Part shown: positions 1 through 10,090 of the stretch, one piece after another
How positions within the stretch are numbered: position 1 is the stretch's first letter
Layout of the letters: each line of letters opens with the position of its first letter
DNA from: Coptodactyla brooksi
Lineage: Eukaryota; Arthropoda; Insecta; Coleoptera; Scarabaeidae
Reading direction: 5' to 3'
Length of the DNA stretch: 25,772 nt
Assembly: GCA_033557675.1 (NCBI GenBank)
Contig: JAWQRM010000244.1
Coordinates: 1 to 25,772 of the forward strand
Position numbers and translations under genes: made by a program
Notes under the pieces: model-generated
Databases searched by the model: none
What the model saw: the letters and a program-made list of their open reading frames with translations, nothing else
What the model was told of the DNA's origin: nothing

Positions 1-12
1 GCTCCTAACGTT

Positions 13-14
<2 letters not shown>

Positions 15-49
<35 letters not shown>
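15..49. repeat. AT dinucleotide microsatellite
   Basis: An almost pure alternating AT run directly precedes the TA target site of the first transposon. It is a simple repeat and carries no gene. Confidence 0.9.
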
Positions 50-53
<4 letters not shown>

Positions 54-428
54 CAGGGTGTAACAAAAATGTGGTCCGCTACTTCAGGAGCGTATTCTAC
101 ACATCAAAATGAACAAAAAAGTTCATATAAACATATGTCCAAAAATGCGCCTTTTTCATGTTACAGTGATTCTTACGAAGAAAGTTTTTTGATTAATAAA
201 ATAAAAAGTGAAGTAAAAAACATAGTTATCCCTGGAAATACAATACTGAAATGATCTTAGTTGTCATTGCAATGAATATCAAGCGGCCTTTCATCAAAAA
301 TATTAAACAAAATCGTTTGTCACTTTCGTAATTAGTAACAAATTTAGTAAAAGATAGTGCCTGAAAATGGAATATTATTCAAATGCAGAAATTGCTGACA
401 TGCATTTAATGTATGGCTTGCTAACTGT
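54..428 (+). repeat. Left long inverted repeat of the DUF4817-type element
   Basis: The arm pairs with the reverse complement of 1176-1545 with only scattered mismatches and small indels. It contains a leader of about 310 bp and the first 20 or so codons of the transposase (ATG at 367). Confidence 0.85.
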
Positions 429-1175
429 AATCGGGCGGAAGCAAAACGACTTTACGCGGAACGCTTTCCGAATCGGCTATTGCCTAGTGCAAAATTATTT
501 AAAAAAATTCATGCACGGTTAAGCGAATCAGGATGCTTCAGGTCTAGAGCAAGACTGGGTCGTGGCAGGCCACCTACAATACGAACGTCTGAACTGTAAG
601 AGCGTGTATTTAACCAAACTGAAGACAATCCCGGTTTAAGCATAAGACAACTTGCTTTGACGGAAGGAGTAGATCATGTGACTACACACATACAAAAGCA
701 TTTTTCCAACTAGACCCATATCATCTCCAACGTGCTCAGACACTTAATGCAGCAGATTTTGCACCAAGGGTAGCATTCTGTAATTGGTTAGTGGGATAAT
801 GTGCAAATGATCCTCATTTTTTGTCTATTGTTTTGTTTACTGATGAGGCAAGTTTCACCAGAGATAAAATAATTAATTTCCATAATCTTTTGGCAAGACG
901 AAAATCCACACGCTATCCTTCAGTCCAGACATCAGCAAAAATTTGCTCTGAATGTTTGGGGTGGGATAATTGGTGATTTTATACTTGGATCGTTCTTTCT
1001 GCCACAACAGTTGACAGGCTCTACTTACAGATAATTTTTAGAAAACAATTTCCCTTTTTGTTAGACGTAGTTTTTCTAGGAATGTTTACCCTGAATGGTG
1101 GATAGGACGAGGGGGACCTATGCCATGGCCAGCTACGTCACCGGATTTAAATCCGTTGGATTTTAAAGTATGAGG
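367..1175 (+). pseudogene. Broken transposase, DUF4817 helix-turn-helix plus DDE relic
   Basis: The relic starts at the ATG at 367 (MEYYSNAEIADMHLMYG), which matches the opening of the DUF4817 DNA-binding domain. A frameshift near 421 moves it to a second frame that reads KRLYAERFPNR and then LGRGRPPT near 555-575. A stop interrupts it near 598. The DDE part begins with LFTDEASFTRD near 834-862, which holds the first catalytic aspartate. The region that should carry the second aspartate (DGAPxH) is deleted. The tail WIGRGG, then SPDLNPLDF near 1100-1165, is the third catalytic region. In intact relatives this enzyme cuts and pastes the element in the nucleus. Here several stops and at least two frame changes make it dead. 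The family call is firm; the exact subfamily is not. Confidence 0.8.
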
Positions 1176-1545
1176 ACAGATAGCAAGCCATACATCAAAC
1201 GCACGTCAGCCATTTCTGCATTTGAATAATGTTCCATTTTCATGCACTAGCTTTTACTACATTTGTTACTAATTGCGAGAGTGACAAACGATTTTGGTTA
1301 ATTTTTTGATGAAAGGCTGCTTGATATTTATTGCGATGACAACTAAGATCATTTCAGTATTGCATTTCCAGGGGTAACTTTTTTTACTTTATTTTTATTT
1401 TATTAATAAAAAAACTTTCTTCGTAAGAATAACTGTAACATGAAAACAGCTCATTTTTGGACATATGTTTATATGAACTTTTTTGTTCATTTTGATGTGT
1501 AGAACACGCCCCTGAAGTAGCGGATCACATTTTTGTTACACCATG
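1176..1545 (-). repeat. Right long inverted repeat, containing an inverted copy of the transposase 5' end
   Basis: Read on the minus strand, this arm repeats the leader and then the start of the transposase reading frame (MEHYSNAEMADV, with MYGL further on). The right end is therefore an inverted duplication of the element's own 5' end, not only a terminal repeat. Confidence 0.8.
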
Positions 1546-1547
1546 TA

Positions 1548-3234
1548 TATATGTTTAATACATTTTAAAATTACCGATATTTCTTTCTTTAACATTACGA
1601 ATACTACTTTTATCGACGATAGATAAATTTTTAAACTGCAACATGAGACACGGCACTTATAAATAAACACAACAAGGATATATTTTACGTACACATCCAG
1701 ATATTGAAATTCCAGGTGAGCAACACATACAGTGTCCCAATGCGGAACTGGAGATATTTGCTTGCGCTGTCAGATGGGACGTGCCAGTAAACTGGAGAGT
1801 AGATGAACGCAAATTCAGCCTGCTGACCGAGAGAGTGCATCTAAGTTGAAATTTTTGCAGCGCCTCATCACAATACGGATTCCGGAACGAAGAGAATGGC
1901 GTAAAATTATGTTTGGAACGGCGCCCGCGATTGCAGCATCGCATGTGGCTGGTCATTGTACTCCCCTACGACCCAATTGCAATCAATTTCTAAGCGGGCG
2001 CAACTTCGGTTTGCTCAATGCGGCGGGAAATTAAATATTTACGTGTAATATGGGAGATTACGACAAAATGCACGGGTGATTGATTGCGTAAATCCGCTTC
2101 CGAGTATTTGCTAAATTTAATTAATGCACGTTCATGAGGGAAGCTCACACGAGAATGTAGCGAAATTAATAATCATCGTGTTAAGAACTGACGTATAGTG
2201 GTGACATTAACCAGAACTAATAAATTGCTGTTTTCGAATGCCTATAATTGACGTTGCCAATCATAAATGATTATAAAATTGTTTATAATACTGTATCCAC
2301 TACCTTTGCTACTATACATTACTACTGTATCAGAAAACGCAATAGTGGTAACCCATTTAACAGTTCCTTTGGCCCTGAAAATTCCTACCACAAGTCAGTA
2401 TTAGTTAGTTATTAATTGGGTTCAATGAATTTAAAAACCACTGGTCATCCTAGAGTCACTACTTATGAAATATTCAACGAAAACGTTATTTACGTTTATT
2501 GGCATGTAAAAAATAATTAGTCAAAGAACACAGACAAACCTACTTTTCAATAAATAGTCAAGTTTTGTTGAAAGCACCAATTTGTCACTAGAAAGGCCAA
2601 CCAAGTCCAACATTTTTGCTTGTAGTGAAGTCAGCATATGTATGCCATAAAGAGTTGTATAAAAGTACATGCAGCTTCGCTTGCGCTAGGCTGAAAATCA
2701 CGAAAAAAATCACGAAGCTGACTTTCAACTTCACTTCACGGCAACTGCTCCACCTTTGAGCTATAGAGGATAACCCCTAACTCCCTAACTCTTCAGAAAA
2801 CGAATGTTTTGTTTCATCCCGTTCGAACATTGGAACACTGTACTCCCACCGCTAGTTCGCTAACCGAGTATATTGCGTCACGTTTCCTCATAACCAGACG
2901 AGAACAGTATAAAGGGCCACATTTTATTCATATGCAGTTATCCGAATTTTCTGTCTTAGACATTTCCCCTGTATACGATTTTTTACCTTTTATTTGAAGA
3001 AGAATATAAATTGATCTCACATTTCTACAGTGCTCTTCCAGTTATATTTCTGAGAGATATCTTCTCAATTGCTTCCAATTTCTTCTTATGTCTTCTTGTG
3101 ATTGTACGCAATACAATACTCATTTCTGTGTCTACCATACTCTAATCTCCGTTTTTCTTAAGACAGATTTATTTATTGTACAGTACAGTTTGTAGATCTT
3201 TTTGCTTCAGTTCATACGTTTTGTCATTCGATGC
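1548..3234. other. No supported gene; slightly GC-richer block at 1640-2110
   Basis: Short open frames occur on both strands, but none has recognisable protein features. The stretch at about 1640-2110 is richer in G, C and CpG than its surroundings and could be non-transposon host DNA, perhaps an exon or regulatory block. A donor-like CCAG/GTGAGC lies near 1712, but no matching exon can be shown. The rest is AT-rich and featureless. Confidence 0.4.
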
Positions 3235-3514
3235 CGATACTAATCTAGTAATTTATCCGCATTGAGAATCAACATATTTATAATGATTCCCGAGATGCAT
3301 TGCAGATGCTATCAGAAAATTTTGAGGTGTCAAAGATGTTCAGTATAGATTTTTCGCATTATTATTTCCGATAATAACCTAGTAATCTATCCACATTAAG
3401 AATCAACATATTTATAATGATTCCCGAGATGCTTTGAATATGTTATCAGAAAATAATGCCCAAACAATATATATTTTGTGTGTCAAAGATGTTCGATATA
3501 GATTTTTGCACATT
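3235..3514. repeat. Two-copy tandem duplication
   Basis: The unit at 3235-3360 recurs at 3369-3514 in direct orientation. The shared core includes AATCAACATATTTATAATGA and continues through GTCAAAGATGTTC to ATAGATTTTT. Copy two has an insertion of about 20 bp (near 3455-3475) and scattered substitutions, so the duplication is not recent. Confidence 0.85.
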
Positions 3515-4814
3515 CCACAATTGGAATGTTTATTATTTCACATATACATATATATCATATACCCATCTACATAATACTAGAACTCATAATTTCTGGAGAT
3601 AAATATTGTCAGAAAATCGATGTGCTCGGAGTGACATTGCAGCAAGCCACTTTATGTTCAGCATGTTTGCATATGATAAATACAGCGCGATCGGTGAACG
3701 CATCACCCTTCAATTTCAATTCTTCTAGCGGTATTTTTATCGGTTAAAGAGGTATATTTTTTGCAGAAAAACAACTAATGCATTGCCGTGCTTAATTGTT
3801 CCGGTGTAGAGGCTAATATACACCGAAATTATTTAGATTTTGTTACAATTGTTGTACATAGTACTATTTATTTTAATGTACTCCATCGTATTGCTGTATT
3901 ATTAGAATATATTTTCATTCATTGAACATGCGTTCATTCTGCGAGTGCAGCAAGAACGTAACTGCAAAATAATCCCGAATTGAACTGCTGATTATACTAA
4001 TCAGTTGTCATTTTTTTAACATAACGACGTAGGAGACGAACTAATGCACAAAATGGTATTATATGAGAATAAACAAGTGTCCACAATAATAGTATAACCA
4101 AAAACTGCTGAAAAGTTTTGTTCAGTTATAGTTTTGAATAAATGTTAACGTTTATACAAAAGTTTTACAATATTAAACGATTTTTAAGAAAAGTAAGAAT
4201 AAAAAGAAATATGTATTAGGTCTAACAGAAAAAACATGCTCTTAAGCTTATAACCTAAGCTGAAAAACATAACCTGGCTATGACGTGCTTTTAAAAACAA
4301 ATGAGACAAAGAAATTATTGTTTCTTAAATAAAATACAATTTGGATTATTTTTATACGCAGCACATAGTGTTTTCTTTTTATTTTATATAAATAGTTTAA
4401 AAATTATTTACCTTCATATGTTTGCGTCCGTACAAACGCGTATACCCGTTTTCAGCTTTCCTTTAGTATTAGATCACAAATCGTACGCAATTTGTTGTCA
4501 CATGTACACAAATTTTCAACCTTATATTAGAAACGGGGTTTATGTCTATAATGGTTGTTTCATATTTATTGCTTTTTATTGATAACATACATATTCTTTC
4601 CAATTTTAAACATACCACTAGAGAATAATATAATGTAAAAACGCTGTGTTAAGTATAAGTAGCAAGTAAACTTCACTGTATCAATAATAGAGCACTGATC
4701 ATCGTCCAATTATTAGAATAATAACGCATGGAATAGACATCACGTTATCATTAAATAAACATGAAACAAACTAAATGAACCACTAAGTGTTCTATGTATG
4801 TAGATACACGTACA
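3515..4814. other. AT-rich stretch without supported gene
   Basis: The longest open frame (4301-4582, plus, 93 codons) has the leucine, isoleucine and phenylalanine bias of translated AT-rich DNA and matches no family I know. I treat it as chance. No repeat or RNA gene was recognised. Confidence 0.5.
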
Positions 4815-5240
4815 TGTTCAGAGTGTAGAGAGTAGGAGGTTAAGTGGCGTAAGATCTGACGAACCTGCAGGCCAAATCTTCGGACCACCCCTTCCCATGT
4901 AGTAATCTGGAGTTAGTACTCAAAATTGGCTCAGAACCTTACACAGGGGTTGCTTTCGCTCAAGCAAAAGGAGGTAATTAAATTACCCCTCAATGCAAGA
5001 CCCACACGAGTATGGGATCTGGACAGGAATCGTCTAAGGATTCTGATAGGAGTGTACATGGCTCACTAGCCATGCTGACGTTAGTAAGGTATGACCTTCA
5101 CTTATATTCCGTTTTCTACGGAGAACAGGATTAGAGGGTGAGATATAACATAGGTGTGAGCCACAATAGACTGTCGGTTGCAGTGGAAGGCTGTATAAGC
5201 GCATTTACGTACAAACCTAACCTAATCTAACCTAGTACTC
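4815..5240 (+). repeat. Repeat-like block ending in degenerate CCTAA units
   Basis: A block of more balanced base composition ends at 5214-5234 in about four imperfect CCTAA units. CCTAA is the C-rich strand of the insect telomere repeat (TTAGG). Some non-LTR retrotransposons in insects end in short tandem runs of this kind, so the block could be the 3' end of a truncated LINE. I find no reverse-transcriptase motif to prove it. An interstitial telomere-like scar is the alternative. Confidence 0.3.
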
Positions 5241-5315
5241 AAAAAACAGGTCTTCAAACTGTCAATTGATGTTACATTTAATCCTTTATGGACTATTATT
5301 TTGTCTTTGTAGGGT

Positions 5316-5337
5316 GGTACATACAAATTTATGTACC
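5316..5337. repeat. Small hairpin
   Basis: GGTACATA and TATGTACC form 8-bp arms around a 6-nt loop. No function is evident. Confidence 0.5.
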
Positions 5338-5349
5338 AACCCAACCCAA

Positions 5350-5970
5350 ACCAACCGGTAGTCTCCTGTGTGAGTCCTCCAAAAATATCGAAGGCTCCTC
5401 TTTTTGGCTTGATGTTAATTCTAATGTATTTAAATATTCTTGAACTCTTAATTGTTGTTGGTAATGCGTTCTTATCTATTGCATGAATTGGTCTGTTAGA
5501 AACCCAGTTTTTAGAATTGTTTTAGGTTGCATTAAATACTTTCCCCAAATAGTTAGTAATTTTGAATAATCTTTTTTGATTACAATTTCGTATTGATCTT
5601 CAATGTTATATGTGACACCTAATTTCATTGGCAGCAATCCAAATTGATTAGTTACCTTTATTACTTGGCTTAATCCTCCTCCAATGAGGATCCAGGAACA
5701 ATATGTGATTTCAGGTATTGTTCCAGGATGCAACAACTCAAGACTGCCATGTTATAACTTGTGTTGTTACCGTATTTTCGGGTATTTTTACTCCTGGTAG
5801 AATCATCTAATTTTGGATATGTATTTCTTGTAAGTTTCTATCTAGTGGAATTTTTACAGTTTTTCTTTCCCTTGCACATGTTTTAATGATATTGTTCTCG
5901 AAGTGTAGAGGGATAAATTGAAAATATAAATTGAATTTTTAATACTTTATTTTTTAAATCAGTTTGCATC
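5350..5970 (-). pseudogene. Possible retroelement envelope-like relic
   Basis: On the minus strand a broken reading frame runs from about 5970 down to 5350. The longest open part (5736-5476, 86 codons) includes PEITYCSWILIGGGLSQVI and an acidic and basic tail. An upstream segment ends in a stop near 5810, and another stop and a frame change occur near 5750. Downstream, a third frame reads KPKRGAFDIFGGLTQ near 5400-5360. A basic K/R-x-K-R site followed by glycine and a hydrophobic stretch is what insect retroviral (errantivirus) envelope proteins show at their furin cleavage site. That similarity and the gag-like relic on the same strand upstream suggest env. No transmembrane anchor is visible, and the call is weak. 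Confidence 0.25.
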
Positions 5971-6141
5971 TATTATATTTTTTTAGAAAAGGTTATATTG
6001 AACCTATGCATCTGCCCAAATGCTTGGAAGGTGTGCAATGAGGATATTTCTATAACGTAATTGTGGTATGTAATATTATGCATTTTCGCAATGCTAAATG
6101 GTAAGTATATCATACACTCAACGAATTCTGTTTCTGCAATT

Positions 6142-6562
6142 TTCTTCTACAACAGACGGCACTTCAATAGAAGTGTGTTGTAGAAGTAGGGTATGTTTTG
6201 TGTGGAAATTTAAATTTTGAAAATCAAGTGAAGTAATTGGTGTGTTGTGGGAAGTGAATTATGCAATGTGAAGGATGATATATGTGTTGAATTGATTATG
6301 GGAAAGGGTTCTGTAGATAGCTGTATAAGTGTTTAATTGGGTCGTTGGTTTGTTCGTTGAGACAGGGGATTTCTGGTATCGTTTTCAGTAGTCTGTCGAT
6401 TTCATATGACTCCATTAGTTCTAGTAAATTGCTCTTTGGTAGACGATGTAATAGTTTTACGTTGCTGTGTTCGTTAACGAATACGGGTACGATTTGAAAC
6501 GGCGAATACAACAACGTAAAAGTATTTCTATAACATACCCTATTTCTACAACAGATGGCACT
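6142..6562. repeat. Inverted-repeat structure with a shared motif of about 30 bp
   Basis: The motif TTCTACAACAGAYGGCACT occurs at 6145-6163 and 6544-6562. Its inverted form, followed by AGTAGGGTATGTT, lies at 6172-6197 and pairs with AACATACCCTATTTCTAC at 6532-6549. The left pair (6145-6163 against 6172-6187) also folds into a local hairpin. The arrangement resembles the end structure of a foldback or MITE-like element, but no target duplication could be shown. Confidence 0.45.
6296..6514 (-). CDS. Unidentified short open frame inside the inverted repeats
   Basis: I do not recognise this 72-codon minus-strand frame. Its composition is balanced, with motifs such as LHRLPKSNLLELMESYEIDR and IPEIPCLNEQTND, and it is less obviously AT-driven than most frames here. 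It opens just inside the right inverted-repeat arm and has no clear partner exon. It may be a fragment of a retroelement or transposon protein lying between the env-like and gag-like relics. Chance cannot be excluded. Confidence 0.2.
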   Translation of the reverse strand: MLYSPFQIVPVFVNEHSNVKLLHRLPKSNLLELMESYEIDRLLKTIPEIPCLNEQTNDPIKHLYSYLQNPFP

Positions 6563-7249
6563 AGCCCTCTAACATTTCCCTCCACATAACATTGTACTAA
6601 TACTAAGGATTCACTTTCGTTTTACTCCTCAAAGGCCACCCACGTTTCGCACTCCTGTTATAATCCCCACGACTACAAGAAAACCCATACTCACTACAAA
6701 TTAAAACAAGTAAGTCCACAATTAAACTACATACACCTGCTTACCCTCGTCTTCCACAGATTACCGCACAGACAACTCTACACTCAGGTTAGAGAACAAA
6801 CAATACACAAAGTCAAATCCCATTCTGACAAATGTCAAAAACACGCAACATGCCTGTCGTTATAAAATTTTAACGAGAAAGTAAACTCTTCTGAGACACT
6901 ATATTATATTCTAAACTCTTATACTACTATATAAGAGTTATACTTATAAGTATATTTATCTTTAATTTAAAATCTCTAAGTACACATACAATAAGACAAT
7001 TGTTAACATCAGAAAATCTTATAGTGTAAAATCACGGGTTTAATCACTATAGCTAGGATAACTTATAATATCCCTAAATCTTACAACATACACACATTAT
7101 AAAAAATATATTTTACATTTTCACAGAGCTTTTGAAGATGGTTGGAAAACAAGTCGAAACCGGTCAAGCAACATAAAAATAAAACAATAAGAAACCAGAG
7201 AATATTATTGTTGTCACAAATTCATAAATTTGAGTTGTTCTGTCTTAGT
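6563..7249. other. No supported gene; ribozyme-like motif near 7129-7175
   Basis: No protein relic is visible. The first part (6600-6850) is C- and A-rich with few G. Near 7129-7175 the plus strand reads TTGAAGATGG, then GTCGAAACCGGTC, then AAGC. This recalls the decayed hammerhead-like motif at the ends of Penelope-like elements. Stem I could pair GCTT with AAGC, but stem II is poor. Confidence 0.25.
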
Positions 7250-8055
7250 TCAATTAGTGTCCTCTTCTGCTTCTGAATATGTTGAATGTTTACCATTATT
7301 TTCGCTGTCGTAATCACATTGTTGTAAATAATATTGTTGGTCTGGGTAGTAATAGTTTTCATAATATTGTTCTTCATTATTTGCATCTTATTGATTCAAT
7401 TATTTCATGTGCCACCATTTTTCCGATTGCCCAAAAGGCGTTTGACTTTGTGATTGACATATTGCGCTTAAGAATGGAGCTATATCTACAGCTTCTTGTT
7501 TTGGTTGTCTTTTTTTCTAATAATTATCCAGGTGCTTTTGCAGATTTGATCTTTGCTAGAAGATCTGTTGGATATATGGAACCTGATTTTGGTATGGACG
7601 TTGAGGAAAGTTCAACCTATTATGGTACTGATTTGGAAAATTTTGCTTTTGTCGGAAGACATTATAATTTGGAAATGGTGTATTCCTCGGATACGGTTTA
7701 TTAAAGATCATGCCTTGAAACTTTATATTGTTGGCTGCTGCAGTAATATTGATTTTTGAACCTTCATAGGCCTTGAGACTATCTGTGTGGTTGGTTTATG
7801 CATATTTTATGGTAATGCTTACATGCCGCATCTATATTGCCAATTCTGATGCTCAAGTACCTGCGACATTACTTCTTCTAGAGTTTTTGGATCTTTGACA
7901 TAAATCAATTCTTCCAGTCTTTCAGTTCGCATGACGCCATGTTCGCATGTTTGTAAGGAGGTGTTGGCATAGGTTGTTGTCTTTAAATGAATTAATTCTT
8001 CTCGAGTGTCCAATTTCATTTTCGTTAATAATAAAATACTTAGTTTCGATCTCAA
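7250..8055 (-). pseudogene. Gypsy-type retrotransposon gag relic
   Basis: Three minus-strand blocks in different frames look like parts of one Gag protein, the structural protein that packages retroelement RNA. The first (8055-7819, 78 codons) contains TREELIHLKTTTYANTSLQ and ends DPKTLEEVMSQVLEHQNW, which resembles the end of the Gypsy-family capsid region. The second (7768-7556) is rich in Asn, Gln, Pro, Phe and Tyr (FRQKQNFPNQYHNRLNFPQR), like the linker after the capsid. The third (about 7392-7250) is Tyr-rich and acidic (YYENYYYPDQQYY, SEAEEDTN), like an errantivirus Gag C terminus. Frameshifts separate the blocks. No protease, reverse transcriptase, integrase or LTR was recognised nearby, so pol is missing or moved. 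The open plus-strand frame over the same bases is an antisense shadow. Confidence 0.4.
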
Positions 8056-9074
8056 ATCTACGCGGTACCGATTGTCAATTTTAGAAATTGTGAGATAAAC
8101 TCTACAGATGTCTTGTCCAAATGTTTCAATTTATTTGATGTAGAACATTATTTTGATTTATCTTTTTCTCTTTTTACATTTAACGATTATTGTTGCCGTT
8201 AATAATTACTTTAACTTAACAATATAAAAATACTTTCCGAAGTTGATCGTTCGGTTCGTGTAGAGATGCATTCTTATCCACTGTGTTCTTTCTATTTTTT
8301 GCATTGGTAGCCACTGGCAAGATGACATTGTTGGTTATATTGTAATAATAGTTTTGCCTTTATAAACCTTTAATCTACCCATCTATTTATAGTACGAATT
8401 TGCCTTGTAGACAATACAACCTTTTATATGAATTTCCTGTGTCCATCAACGAATTTCAGCAATGCCTGTTCATGTATCAATACGTGTATTGATACGAAAG
8501 CGCTTTTAGCCCGCCATTCACACAAAGCATTTCAGAATTAACATTAAACGTGCACAATACCCAAACAGTGAATTCCATGCAGGCTGGTATCAATTAAATG
8601 AAATTCTCGTTAGCCAATACCGAGCAATACAAAATCGTTTCCGAATGCACCCTATTCCCGGTAACTAGTGGTTCATATGCGCCGTTATTGGAGAAGAGCA
8701 TTCAACTAAATTAGTGCATCCATTTGGAACCGCAGTTCTAATTAAGGGCAAGAAGACTGAACCAGCGGATCCAATAAAATTATTCTGTACGACGCGGTAA
8801 ACAAAACACTGGTGCGACATCTACGGAGATTGGATCTTGTACGGCGAACGTCAAAGGATATCGAGGTGAAGTAGTTGCTCGCGTGCACGACGGCTGGCGG
8901 TTTGTTTGCTTTTCATCATTTTAATAGAATCCCATATCTGCACCGAAACGTAATTAAAATTGAGAGCGCTCAACTGGTTGGCACTAGCGCACTCAAAGAG
9001 TTTGCTGGGGATCCTTTGACGAAATTCGGGCGGTATAAGGTTAATTAAGGAAAGTTTCCCAGAATATGGTTTGT
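8056..9074. other. No supported gene; GC-richer block at about 8500-9050
   Basis: The first part may be the degraded upstream end of the gag relic. From about 8500 to 9050 the sequence is less AT-rich, has several CpG sites and shows no long frame. It could be ordinary host intergenic DNA or a regulatory block. Confidence 0.35.
8474..8495. repeat. Short near-perfect palindrome
   Basis: GTATCAATAC and GTATTGATAC are perfect 10-bp arms with a GT spacer. A dimeric protein site is possible, but nothing here supports a specific factor. Confidence 0.6.
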
Positions 9075-9124
9075 AATTATTATTACTAATAATATTAATT
9101 ATTATTAATATTATTAGTATTATT
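9075..9124. repeat. AT-only foldback palindrome
   Basis: Arms of about 20 bp made only of A, T and single C or G bases (9075-9098 against 9105-9124) surround a spacer of about 6 nt. The arms read AATAATATTAA and TTAATATTATT at their inner ends. Confidence 0.65.
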
Positions 9125-9957
9125 CACTTATACTCATTTGTAATAGGATGCAAATATATCTGCAGCATGTATCACATCATAAACCCTATCAAATTATGTC
9201 AGTGTCATTTTAATGTTTTAGAAACCGGGAAAAGTATTTTTATCGACAGTGTGGTTTTAAACGAACGCTACGGTTGACTTGAGAAAATATATATCATATA
9301 CAATTTTATTAATTCAATTGCTACAACCAACAAGAGAGGTAGTTAAAGCTTCTTCGTAAGTACGAAACTGTATTTGTCTTTCAAGGAGTACTTCTTACTT
9401 GACTTTTGACTAATGTCTTGTAAGGTGAGGTCATAAATGTCTACTTTCTAGCAGCAACGATTTCAAGTTGTGCAGACATCCGATACTCATTAATCATATT
9501 CAAGGCATTCATGATTTTCCCACCTTCTCCTCGGTCTCACTCTCAACCATCCCTTCAACCATCCTCTGATTGTCATGCTCAACCATTTGCAGATTGTCAA
9601 TTTCCTCCATATATACACCCTTAGTCATCCATAGCCTAACAATATTTGCAATGACAGTTCAACACCCACCTCATTCTTCCTCTTAGCCAAATGTATATTT
9701 CGCTAATGTCGCTAATGTATACTTCGTAATCGTCTATTTTGCAAGTTAGAAGTAAGAGATATAAACATACTTTCACGCTTTTTCGATAAATACATGGTTC
9801 AACATTTTTGCTTGCCTTTAATTCTCCTTGTATTGTGTCCATCAATGCACTATAAACTTCATCGACGCATTTTCAGCCTACAGAGAAAATTTGAATAAAG
9901 AAGATTACCGCGAGTAGCTGTCTCTGGTAGCGAGAAATCTCTATACTATAGCCGATC
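9125..9957. other. No supported gene
   Basis: Short open frames only, with no recognisable motif. The stretch 9530-9610 is C- and T-rich with a repeated CAACCATC/TCTGATTGTC motif. Confidence 0.4.
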
Positions 9958-10090
9958 TTTGAAAATTGGAAAATTTTGCAAAATTTTGAAAATCTGCAGA
10001 CCCGCATCAGCGCGTCACTCCACATGCCAACGGCGCGTCGGTGTGTCACCCCCCACTCCACACACCAAGCGCGTCACTCCACACACTGTG
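9958..10090. repeat. AAAATTTT-type run plus GC-rich minisatellite
   Basis: An A/T-rich run with TTTTGCAAAATTTTG (about 9973-9989) is followed at about 10007-10090 by degenerate copies of GCGCGTCACTCCACAC (near 10010 and 10069, with a diverged copy between). The switch from AT-rich to CpG-rich DNA is abrupt, and CpG here is much denser than in the surroundings. It looks like part of a larger dispersed repeat or satellite. Confidence 0.5.

Larger units (their letters stand above)
54..1545 (+). mobile_element. DUF4817-type Tc1/mariner transposon with long inverted repeats
   Basis: Seen in the sequence: a 1492-bp unit is flanked by TA on both sides (52-53 and 1546-1547), as expected for Tc1/mariner target duplication. 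Its ends match as CAGGGTGTAAC on the left and CATGGTGTAAC on the right strand read inward. The inverted repeats are about 370 bp each (54-428 and 1176-1545) and roughly 90% identical by eye. The interior carries a broken transposase relic on the plus strand. Known of the family: members usually have much shorter terminal repeats. Here the repeats reach into the coding region. The element is non-autonomous because the transposase is frameshifted and lacks its second catalytic region. Confidence 0.85.

Noticed and set aside
69..254. 61-codon open frame at the left end
   Set aside because: It lies wholly in the leader part of the transposon's left inverted repeat, before the true transposase start.
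1657..1956. 99-codon minus-strand open frame
   Set aside because: Many Cys and Ser with no domain pattern. An overlapping frame exists on the other strand, and the GC-richer context makes chance frames longer.
4301..4582. 93-codon plus-strand open frame
   Set aside because: Hydrophobic AT-driven composition, no motif, no splice context.
7279..7704. 141-codon plus-strand open frame
   Set aside because: It lies antisense to the gag-like blocks, and its composition is explained by the Asn/Gln/Tyr-rich codons on the other strand.
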